Positions 24,185-31,553 of a stretch of DNA of 37,395 nucleotides are shown in pieces. Below the pieces are notes generated by a model, which was not told the DNA's origin, did no database searches, and saw only the letters and a program-made list of their open reading frames with translations. Made by a program: the position numbers and the translations under genes. Location: NCBI GenBank assembly GCA_963658695.1, contig CAVKRN010000017.1:1-37395 (forward strand). Direction: 5' to 3'. Source of the stretch: CAG-791 sp963658695 (GTDB lineage Bacteria > Bacillota > Clostridia > Lachnospirales > Lachnospiraceae). Each line of letters starts with the position of its first letter. Within the stretch, counting starts at the first letter, position 1.

Positions 24185-24841
24185 ATGGCTAATTCCGCAA
24201 AAGCTGAAGCTGTATTTAAGAAATTTGAAGAGATCGGGATCATCCCCGTTGTTGTTCTGAATGATGTAAAGGACGCAGAGCCTCTTGGAAAGTGCCTGGT
24301 TGAGGGTGGTCTTCCGGCTGCCGAGGTTACCTTCCGCACCGAAGCTGCTGAAGAGTCCATCCGTATCATGGCAGAAAAGTACCCGGATCTTCTGGTTGGT
24401 GCCGGCACCGTTTTGACGATCGACCAGGTAGACCGTGCTGTGAATGCAGGAGCCAAGTTCATCGTTTCCCCCGGTTTTGATCCTGCTATCGTGAAGTACT
24501 GCCTGGAGAAGGACATCCCGGTTTGCCCCGGCACCCAGTCTCCTTCTGAGATGATTGCAGCCATGAACCTTGGCCTCGATCACGTTAAATTCTTCCCGGC
24601 AGAGCCCTCCGGCGGCCTGAAGATGATCAAGGCAATCACCGCCGCTCTTACAAACCTGAAGGTTATGCCTACCGGTGGTATCAGCGCTTCCAACGTCACC
24701 GAGTACCTTGAGAACAGCAAGATTTTCTGTGCCGGCGGCTCCTGGATGGTAAAGGGTGATATGATTAAGGCTGGCCAGTGGGACGAGCTCACCGAGAAGG
24801 TTCGCGAGGCAGCAGCCATCGTAAAGTCTGTTCGCGGATAA
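24185..24841 (+). CDS. eda: KDPG aldolase (2-dehydro-3-deoxyphosphogluconate aldolase)
   Basis: The enzyme splits KDPG into pyruvate and glyceraldehyde 3-phosphate. The 218-residue protein has the Schiff-base Lys135 in VKFFPAE, with Glu47 and Arg51 in AAEVTFRT matching the E. coli residues Glu45 and Arg49. The phosphate-binding loop is MPTGGIS. The ATG at 24185 has AAAGGAG five bases upstream; a GTG at 24170 is in frame but has no ribosome site. It shares a transcript with kdgK and is followed by a terminator. Confidence 0.95.
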   Translation: MANSAKAEAVFKKFEEIGIIPVVVLNDVKDAEPLGKCLVEGGLPAAEVTFRTEAAEESIRIMAEKYPDLLVGAGTVLTIDQVDRAVNAGAKFIVSPGFDPAIVKYCLEKDIPVCPGTQSPSEMIAAMNLGLDHVKFFPAEPSGGLKMIKAITAALTNLKVMPTGGISASNVTEYLENSKIFCAGGSWMVKGDMIKAGQWDELTEKVREAAAIVKSVRG

Positions 24842-24865
24842 GTATTTAAGAACAATATGAAATAG

Positions 24866-24900
24866 CCGGAAGACCTTGCAAGCCAGGGTCTTCCGGTTTT
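24866..24900 (+). terminator. Rho-independent terminator after eda
   Basis: CCGGAAGACC (24866-24875) pairs perfectly with GGTCTTCCGG (24887-24896) and is followed by TTTTGCTATT. Confidence 0.85.
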
Positions 24901-24947
24901 GCTATTGTACTTCTTCCGTCTTTGCTATCGCACAGGAGGCATACGCC

Positions 24948-26312
24948 TTGAATAAGCAAAATTCTGACAGTAAATACGAGATCGACATGTGCCACGGATC
25001 TCTTCTGGACAAGCTGATTGTATTCGCGCTCCCTCTCATGCTTTCCGGCATTCTGCAGCTGATGTTCAATGCCGTCGACATCATTGTTGTAGGGCGTTTC
25101 AGCGGCAGCACCGCGCTGGCAGCGGTAGGATCCACGTCTGCACTGATCAATGTCTTCACCAACCTCTTTATCGGTATTTCACAAGGCGCCAACGTTCTGA
25201 CCGCACGTCTGTTTGCTTCCAGAAAGGATAAAGAAATCTCCGACACCGTTCACACGTCCATTGCGCTTGCGCTGATCAGCGGGGTTGTCATGGCTGTAAT
25301 CGGCCTTGTTTTCTCCAAGGGTGCTCTGATCCTGATGGGAACGCCGGACAATGTTCTGGACCAGGCTGCCTTATATATCCGCATCTACTTTCTGGGGATG
25401 CCGTTCTTTATGCTGTACAACTACGGTGCCGCTATCCTGCGGGCCGTCGGCGACACAAGGCGCCCTTTGTTCTTCCTGATCATCAGCGGCGTTGTCAACG
25501 CATGCCTAAACGTGTTCCTTGTCGTTGTCTTTCATCTGGACGTTGCCGGTGTAGCCATCGCCACCGTGGTCTCACAGATGATTTCCTGTGTTTTGGTTCT
25601 CCGGTGCCTCGTGCAGACAACCAGCAGCTACCGCCTCTCGCTTCGCAATCTGTGCATCCGAGGCTGGTGCATGAAACGCATTTTCCAGGTGGGTATCCCT
25701 GCCGGTATCCAGAGCACCGTCATTAATTTTTCCAACGTCCTGCTGCAGTCATCGGTGAATTCGTTCGGTTACACCGCCATGGCCGGGTACACAGCCGCCA
25801 ACAATCTGTTCGGCTTCCTCTACGTCTCCGTCAACGCCATCACGCAGGCCTGCATGAGCTTTACCAGCCAGAATTACGGTGCCGGTGAATGGAAACGGAT
25901 GCGCAGGATCCTTCTGGAATGCCTTTGCCTTACCTGCTCCGTTGCTCTGGTTCTCGGCGGCTGTGCCTACCTCTTCGGCCCGTATATTCTGCAGATCTAC
26001 ACCGAGGACAGCGCTGTTATCGCGTGCGGCATGGAGGTCCTCACTTATACCACGCTGACCTATTTTCTCTGCGGCATCATGGACCTGTTCCCGGGTGCGC
26101 TTCGCGGAATGGGTTACTCCACTGCTCCCATGATCTTCTCCATCATCGGAACTGTAGGAACAAGACTCGTCTGGATTTACGGCATCTTCCCGCACAACAG
26201 AACTCTGGCTACGCTCTTTATATCCTATCCGGCGTCTTGGATCATCACCATCCTCATGCAGGCCACCTGCTATCTTGTCATCCGCAGGAAGATCGGTTTA
26301 GGCGGCAAGTGA
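24948..26312 (+). CDS. MATE-family efflux transporter
   Basis: This 454-residue membrane protein has about twelve hydrophobic segments in two homologous halves and belongs to the multidrug and toxin extrusion family. Such proteins export drugs or metabolites using a Na+ or H+ gradient. Family features include PLMLSGILQLMFNAVDIIVV near the N terminus. The start is TTG at 24948, chosen because AGGAGG lies eight bases upstream (24934-24939); the next Met (24987) has no such site. It is flanked by terminators on both sides and so is probably its own transcript. The substrate is unknown. Confidence 0.88.
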   Translation: MNKQNSDSKYEIDMCHGSLLDKLIVFALPLMLSGILQLMFNAVDIIVVGRFSGSTALAAVGSTSALINVFTNLFIGISQGANVLTARLFASRKDKEISDTVHTSIALALISGVVMAVIGLVFSKGALILMGTPDNVLDQAALYIRIYFLGMPFFMLYNYGAAILRAVGDTRRPLFFLIISGVVNACLNVFLVVVFHLDVAGVAIATVVSQMISCVLVLRCLVQTTSSYRLSLRNLCIRGWCMKRIFQVGIPAGIQSTVINFSNVLLQSSVNSFGYTAMAGYTAANNLFGFLYVSVNAITQACMSFTSQNYGAGEWKRMRRILLECLCLTCSVALVLGGCAYLFGPYILQIYTEDSAVIACGMEVLTYTTLTYFLCGIMDLFPGALRGMGYSTAPMIFSIIGTVGTRLVWIYGIFPHNRTLATLFISYPASWIITILMQATCYLVIRRKIGLGGK

Positions 26313-26335
26313 ACTATAACCATCAATACACAACA

Positions 26336-26380
26336 GCCCCCGGAGCAAGACCGCAAAAGTCTTGCCCCGGGGGCCTTTTT
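26336..26380 (+). terminator. Rho-independent terminator after the MATE gene
   Basis: GCCCCCGGAGCAAGAC (26336-26351) pairs with GTCTTGCCCCGGGGGC (26359-26374) with one mismatch, followed by CTTTTTC. On the minus strand there is no comparable T-run. Confidence 0.88.
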
Positions 26381-26401
26381 CATTGTAACCAATAGTAGGC
26401 G

Positions 26402-26614
26402 CTACAGCTCCGTCTGGATCTTATCCATAATGCCCGCCGCTACTGCGCATCGATCCGGCATCTTACTCCCATCCTGCAGATCACCTTCCAGCTCTATGTC
26501 AAAGCACTGATCCGCCAGCTCCAGCAGTTCATCATCGGAAAGCGCTTCTACGCGTTCCGATGACAATCCGAATTCGTTTTCAAGAAACTTGAGTTCCTTT
26601 TCCGTAAAACGCAT
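26402..26614 (-). CDS. Small acidic protein of unknown function downstream of ftsZ
   Basis: This 70-residue acidic protein is predicted to be mostly helical (MRFTEKELKFLENEFGLSSE at the start). The ATG at 26614 has AGAGGAAG upstream and lies 39 bases after the ftsZ stop on the same strand, so it probably shares the ftsZ transcript. No transmembrane segment, signal peptide or metal motif is seen. I do not recognise the family. The coherent ribosome site and composition support a real gene. Confidence 0.65.
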   Translation of the reverse strand: MRFTEKELKFLENEFGLSSERVEALSDDELLELADQCFDIELEGDLQDGSKMPDRCAVAAGIMDKIQTEL

Positions 26615-26653
26615 AGCTTCCTCTTATGTACTATGGAAATGCTGATTTATAAC

Positions 26654-28054
26654 TTATTGGTTCTGATTCTCGTCTTCGTTGTCTCTTCTGGTGAGGAAGG
26701 ACGGAATCACAATATTCTGAGTATCTCCCGTATGAATGGCATTGGGATTAAAACGGAACTGCGGAGCCTGATAGCTCGGCTGCGGAGTGGGTGCAGGCTG
26801 GCCATAGCCCGCCGCATTTCCGTTGCCATATCCGGCATTTCCGCCATAGGCATTGGCGCCGTTTGCATTCGGCGTGTAGCCTCTCTGTGCCTGATTGGCA
26901 CTGTACTGCGCGCCGTAGTTCATGTTGCTCGGCTGTCCGTTTTGAACAAAGCCCTGACGATTTTGTGCCGTCTGCATGCCGCCGGCATACGTCCCTGCAT
27001 TCATGCCATTGTTGCCAGCTGCGCCCTGATAAATCGGATTCGGTGTAAAGGGCTGACGGCCGAAAGGATTCTGGGCCTGCTGCTTCTGGGTCTCCTTCTT
27101 CTCATTCTGGCCGATACCGGTTGCAATGACTGTAACCGTGCAGCTGTCGGAGCTTGCTTCATCGTATTTGGCACCGAAGATAACGTTGATGTCATCGCCG
27201 GTAATGTCACGGACAAAGGAAGCCGCATCATTGGCATCAAAGAGGGAGATATCGCCGGAGATATTCAGAATAACATCCGTTGCGCCATCGATGGATGTCT
27301 CCAGAAGCGGCGACTCAACAGCCATCTTCACGGCGTCCGTAGCCTTGTCATCACCCTTGCCGACACCAATGCCGACATGAGCCAGACCCTTGTTGCGCAT
27401 AACCGTCTGAACATCCGCAAAATCCAGGTTAATGATGGACGGCACATTAATCAGGTCCGTAACGCCCTGCACGGCCTGCTGCAGCACTTCATCTGCCTTC
27501 TTCAGCGCATCCGGAAGTGTGGTGCGGCGATCCATAATATCCAAAAGCTTATCATTGGGGATCACGATCAGCGTGTCAACATTCGGCGTAATGTTGCTGA
27601 TGCCGAATTTTGCCTTATCCATTCTGGCCTTTGCCTCAAAGCCGAAAGGCTTTGTCACAACGCCGACAGTAAGGATTCCCATATCCTTGGCAAGCTTTGC
27701 CACGACCGGTGCTGCGCCGGTTCCGGTGCCACCGCCCATGCCACAGGTGACGAAAACCATATCCGCACCCTTCAGTGCTGCCGTAATCTCCTCTGAGCTC
27801 TCCTCCGCGGCCTTCTGTCCAACCTCCGGGTTTGCTCCTGCCCCAAGCCCTCTTGTCAGCTTCGCACCAATCTGCAGGAGCTTGGGTGCCTTGCAGCGCT
27901 GCAGTGCCTGTACATCGGTATTCATGCCGATAAATTCCACACCGGTGATTTCCGCATCCACCATTCGGTTTACTGCGTTGTTGCCGGCTCCGCCGACACC
28001 TACAACAATGATTCTGCAAGCGGTTTCGTTTTCGTCAGTCCTAATCTCGAGCAC
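26654..28054 (-). CDS. ftsZ: Cell division protein FtsZ
   Basis: FtsZ is the tubulin-like GTPase that builds the division ring. The 466-residue protein has the GTP-binding motif GGGTGTG (107-113) and an N-terminal VVGVGGAGNNAVNRM strand. The C-terminal peptide NIVIPSFLTRR would bind membrane anchors. A long linker of about 125 residues (about 325-450), rich in Asn, Gly, Gln and Tyr, joins the core to that peptide and is longer than in Bacillus. The start is GTG at 28054 with AAGGAGG upstream; the start codon lies in a small palindrome, GCACG-GT-CGTGC. No ftsA is next to it. Confidence 0.97.
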   Translation of the reverse strand: MLEIRTDENETACRIIVVGVGGAGNNAVNRMVDAEITGVEFIGMNTDVQALQRCKAPKLLQIGAKLTRGLGAGANPEVGQKAAEESSEEITAALKGADMVFVTCGMGGGTGTGAAPVVAKLAKDMGILTVGVVTKPFGFEAKARMDKAKFGISNITPNVDTLIVIPNDKLLDIMDRRTTLPDALKKADEVLQQAVQGVTDLINVPSIINLDFADVQTVMRNKGLAHVGIGVGKGDDKATDAVKMAVESPLLETSIDGATDVILNISGDISLFDANDAASFVRDITGDDINVIFGAKYDEASSDSCTVTVIATGIGQNEKKETQKQQAQNPFGRQPFTPNPIYQGAAGNNGMNAGTYAGGMQTAQNRQGFVQNGQPSNMNYGAQYSANQAQRGYTPNANGANAYGGNAGYGNGNAAGYGQPAPTPQPSYQAPQFRFNPNAIHTGDTQNIVIPSFLTRRDNEDENQNQ

Positions 28055-28210
28055 GGTCGTGCCTCCTTGTAATAAATAATTAATTCCTCAGCAGCCTTCT
28101 ATTCCGGCACCGCAATCCCTCTGCCGGATTACCCAGGAACCCTCATTTTCGTAGACTAAATCTACTTTAGTATACAATAGTGTTCCTAAAATAATCAATC
28201 CATAACTCTT
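28055..28210 (-). promoter_or_regulatory. ftsZ upstream region
   Basis: A 156-base gap separates ftsQ from ftsZ, the longest gap between intact genes of the division cluster. It has a TATACT box (minus strand, about 28166-28171) without a good -35 match, a small GTAGA-TCTAC inverted repeat, and a GGAAC..GTTCC pairing. A separate ftsZ promoter is likely but not proven. Confidence 0.35.
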
Positions 28211-28984
28211 CTACTCACCGGTAAAAGTAATCAAATCCGTATCCGGCGTATAATCCGACAGATCGATGGTTCCCGACTTTCCTGCCAGAGACGGCAGGAT
28301 CTTGGACAAATTTGATATTTTTTCATCCATGTACTCATCCTCTCCCAGATTCACGCAGACATCTGCAAAATAGGCGCTTATTTTCCCCGAACCGCTGACA
28401 TAAATCTTCTCCGCGGATAACGCGTACTTGGTCATCAGCTGCGTCAGTGTCAGGATCCTTGAGAAAATATTCTCGTCGTCCACCGGGAGTTCCTCGTTCA
28501 GCGCGATATGATCAAAGGAAAGTCCCGTCACCTCCGGCACGCCCTCAATTTTATCCTGTGACGATTCCACCACCATGCCGTTCCGGTCAAAATACATGTA
28601 CCGTCCCAGGTAGGTAACACATCCGGCGATGGATTTTTCATATACGGTAATATGGATGGTGTCTCTTGTGACAATTTCCACATCCATTGATTCTACAAAC
28701 GGAACGTTCTTAACGGTTTGATTCTTGTATCGCATCGACAGCACCAGCGTGTTGTCCCCCAAAAATCCGCCAAGAGCGTACTGGCGGATTTCATCATCCG
28801 TGTAATGCGTGCTGCCTTCCACGGTAACATAACGAACCCGGAACCAGCTGACGAGGAAAATAAGAACTCCCGCCAGAACTGCCACAATCAGACCGATGAT
28901 CAGCCGGATTTTATTCTTCCTTCTCCGGATCTGATCCTGAATGTAAAGGGAGGCGCTTTCATAATCTTCCCTCGTTCTTGCCAA
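28211..28984 (-). CDS. ftsQ: Cell division protein FtsQ/DivIB
   Basis: This 257-residue bitopic membrane protein is part of the FtsQLB complex that activates septal wall synthesis. It has a short basic cytoplasmic N terminus, one membrane helix (about 26-47) and a POTRA domain (about 50-120, with RVRYVTVEGSTHYTDDEI). A beta domain typical of DivIB follows. It lies ten bases after ftsW. The C-terminal tail is short. Confidence 0.88.
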   Translation of the reverse strand: MARTREDYESASLYIQDQIRRRKNKIRLIIGLIVAVLAGVLIFLVSWFRVRYVTVEGSTHYTDDEIRQYALGGFLGDNTLVLSMRYKNQTVKNVPFVESMDVEIVTRDTIHITVYEKSIAGCVTYLGRYMYFDRNGMVVESSQDKIEGVPEVTGLSFDHIALNEELPVDDENIFSRILTLTQLMTKYALSAEKIYVSGSGKISAYFADVCVNLGEDEYMDEKISNLSKILPSLAGKSGTIDLSDYTPDTDLITFTGE

Positions 28985-28994
28985 ATGCGTTCAC

Positions 28995-30278
28995 CTACCT
29001 CTCAGCTCTGGACGTATTTCTTGCCACTGCCAGAACCAATCCGATTTCCGCCAGCAGAATCACAATTGCAGAGCCGCCATAGGAAAAAAACGGAAGCGTA
29101 ACACCGGTATTCGGAATGCTGTTGGTAACGACGGCGATGTTCAGGATTACCTGCACCGCAATGTGTATCATCACCCCTACCGCCAGAAGCGACTCATAGC
29201 GTGATCTTGCATGGTTGGCAATATTCATAATTCGCCAGCACAGAATCACGAACAGCATAATGATCGAAATAGCACCGAACATCCCCAGTTCCTCGCAGAT
29301 GATGGAGAAAATCATATCGTTCTGTGCCTCCGGGATGTAGCCAAGCTTCTGCATGCTCTGCCCCAGTCCCTTTCCGAAAATACCGCCGGAGCCGACACCG
29401 TAAAGTCCTTGCAGCACCTGATAGCCGGTACCATCCGAATAGGCCGACGGATCCAGCCAAACCAGAATTCGATTCGAGCGGAAGCTAAGACTTCCCTGCG
29501 TTTTCACAGCAACAAGAACTGCTGTCACGCACACAACTGCCACTATCGCCAAAAGCAGAAAATACCGGCCGTAATGGTCATCCGTCACGAACAGCATCCC
29601 CACTGCAATCATCCCCACGATGGCCGCCGAGCTAAGGTTCGTCGTAATGACAAGGATAGCGCCGGCCTGCGCAATCGCCGGTGCCAGCAGCAACAAGGTT
29701 GTTCTCTTGTCTTCTAATATCTTTACCGAAATTCGCGAAAGATTGACCGCCATCAGCACAATAATTGCAAACTTGCAAATCTCCGCCGGCTGAATGGATA
29801 CCGGTCCAATGTAAATCCATCGTTTTGCGCCGTTTACCCGCGTACCAAAAGGATAAACCAGAAGGACCATAATCACCGAGAACAGATAGATCCACCCGCT
29901 AAACCTGCGCCACAGCTTCAGCGGAATGTAAGATACAATGACCATTACTACGATTCCGACCGCGATTGCCGCTGCCTGACGCTTTAAGTAGTGGGCAGAA
30001 TCTCCGTTAAAATCCAGCGCCGCCTCATAGGAGCTGGTGGAATAAAGCATCATCAAGCCGAAGGCGATCAGGAACAGCACTATGGCGATCAATGTATAAT
30101 CCTGACTGGTCCTTGTATGCCGCACTGCAACCAGCCGCATATTCCCTCTGCCTCGCTGCGAATGGTTCCCTGCAGTGCCGGGTCTTTGCCCTGTTTTTCT
30201 GCCATTTCCCGTTCTTTTGGAATTTCCTGCTGCAGCAAATTCTCTGTATGAAGTTTTATTCAGAATCTGCTCTGCCAT
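28995..30278 (-). CDS. ftsW: SEDS-family peptidoglycan glycosyltransferase FtsW
   Basis: FtsW polymerises lipid II at the septum together with its partner class B PBP, which is encoded two genes upstream. The 427-residue protein has about ten membrane segments. SEDS hallmarks are NGAKRWIYIGPVSIQPAE, the segment PEAQNDMIFSIICEELG with the catalytic Asp, and GVTLPFFSYGGSA. An N-terminal basic, Gly/Arg-rich extension of about 45 residues precedes the first helix. Met47 (30140) is a possible alternative start. The mur genes often found beside ftsW are absent. Confidence 0.92.
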   Translation of the reverse strand: MAEQILNKTSYREFAAAGNSKRTGNGRKTGQRPGTAGNHSQRGRGNMRLVAVRHTRTSQDYTLIAIVLFLIAFGLMMLYSTSSYEAALDFNGDSAHYLKRQAAAIAVGIVVMVIVSYIPLKLWRRFSGWIYLFSVIMVLLVYPFGTRVNGAKRWIYIGPVSIQPAEICKFAIIVLMAVNLSRISVKILEDKRTTLLLLAPAIAQAGAILVITTNLSSAAIVGMIAVGMLFVTDDHYGRYFLLLAIVAVVCVTAVLVAVKTQGSLSFRSNRILVWLDPSAYSDGTGYQVLQGLYGVGSGGIFGKGLGQSMQKLGYIPEAQNDMIFSIICEELGMFGAISIIMLFVILCWRIMNIANHARSRYESLLAVGVMIHIAVQVILNIAVVTNSIPNTGVTLPFFSYGGSAIVILLAEIGLVLAVARNTSRAER

Positions 30279-30373
30279 TCATTCTCCCGCAACTTCCTTC
30301 TGCGTTCGTATTCCATATCCGTAACAATTCAGAACTCCATTTGCCAAATCACCTGACTACCGCCTTTGTTACA

Positions 30374-31348
30374 TCACCACAGTCCCAAAAGCGCAACTCC
30401 GCTCAAAAGAACAGTTACAATCGTAAACAAGGCCACCACCTGCACCTCGCTGTATCCTCCCAGCTCAAAATGATGATGGATGGGTGCCATGCGAAACAGC
30501 CGCTTACCGTGTGTTTTCTTAAAATAGACCACCTGGAGAATAACCGAAATAACCTCCAGCATGTAAATAAAACCGACAATCGGAATGTACAGCGGCAGTC
30601 CTAAAACATAGGCCATGCCAACCACGAAACCGCCAAGAGCAAGGGAACCGGTATCTCCCATAAAGATCTTTGCCGGATGCGCATTGTAGAGAAGAAATCC
30701 CAAAAGCGCGCCGATCATCGCTCCGCCCGCCGCTGAAGCGCCGCTTCCTGTCAGAGCCGCTGCAATGGTGAAGAACAGTGCCACGGCAATGGTCACGCAG
30801 GTCGAAAGTCCGTCTACACCGTCCGTAAAATTGGTGCCGTTTACGGTAGCAATGGAGATAAATACAAGTGCAGGAAAGCTAAGCATTCCAAGATCCAGCA
30901 CCATGCCCTCTGCAAAAGGAACCTTCATGGTAAGATCTCCCAGCTCTCCGGTGTATACCAGAATCAATCCGAATACAATGGAAATAACGATCTGCAGTGC
31001 CATCTTTTGCTTTACCGAAAGTCCGTCGCTGCTTCTTTTCTTCACCTTCAGGTAGTCATCCGCAAAACCAACCAGGCCAAAGCCCAGCGTCAGGAACAGC
31101 ACCGGAAGGACCTGCGGATCCCGCGCTGCCATCAAAAGGCAGGCAATCGTCAGTCCGACCAGAATCATGATCCCTCCCATATTCGGCGTTCCCGTTTTGT
31201 TCAGATGGGTTTTGGGTCCGTCGTCTCGTTCGGTCTGCTGCGCCTTTTTCCTGATGAGCACAGGAATCAGAAATTTGCCTGTGATCGCTGATGCAGCAAA
31301 GCCAACTGCCATCGGAACAATGATATTTGCCAATGTGTGAAAATACAT
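30374..31348 (-). CDS. mraY: Phospho-N-acetylmuramoyl-pentapeptide transferase MraY
   Basis: MraY transfers phospho-MurNAc-pentapeptide to undecaprenyl phosphate, forming lipid I. The 324-residue membrane protein has the conserved DDGPKTHLNKTGTPNMGG, NGTNFTDGVDGLS, IFMGDTGSLALG and APIHHHFE motifs. The ATG at 31348 has AGGAGGAG upstream; the open frame extends further but overlaps the PBP tail region without a ribosome site. Confidence 0.96.
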   Translation of the reverse strand: MYFHTLANIIVPMAVGFAASAITGKFLIPVLIRKKAQQTERDDGPKTHLNKTGTPNMGGIMILVGLTIACLLMAARDPQVLPVLFLTLGFGLVGFADDYLKVKKRSSDGLSVKQKMALQIVISIVFGLILVYTGELGDLTMKVPFAEGMVLDLGMLSFPALVFISIATVNGTNFTDGVDGLSTCVTIAVALFFTIAAALTGSGASAAGGAMIGALLGFLLYNAHPAKIFMGDTGSLALGGFVVGMAYVLGLPLYIPIVGFIYMLEVISVILQVVYFKKTHGKRLFRMAPIHHHFELGGYSEVQVVALFTIVTVLLSGVALLGLW

Positions 31349-31479
31349 GTCGCTCCTCCTGCTGCCTTTTATACCTGCGCAGCACACACCGATGCCACTA
31401 ATTCCCAGCGTTCCCCGCTTCACCGGCAGTGCCTTCCTGCACCCCGGTCTCGGTTCCGTCTCCGGTTCCATCTCCGGTT

Positions 31480-31553
31480 GCCTCAGCGTCATTGGTCTGC
31501 GTGGCATTCGTATTTGGCCTCAGCGTCATTGGTCTGCGTGGCATTCGTATTTG
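31480..31553 (-). repeat. Perfect 37-bp tandem duplication at the 3' end of the PBP gene
   Basis: Positions 31480-31516 and 31517-31553 are identical. Because 37 is not a multiple of three, the second copy is read in a different frame and brings a stop codon at 31489-31491. With only one copy the frame would continue to a TAG at 31398-31400. Confidence 0.95.
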
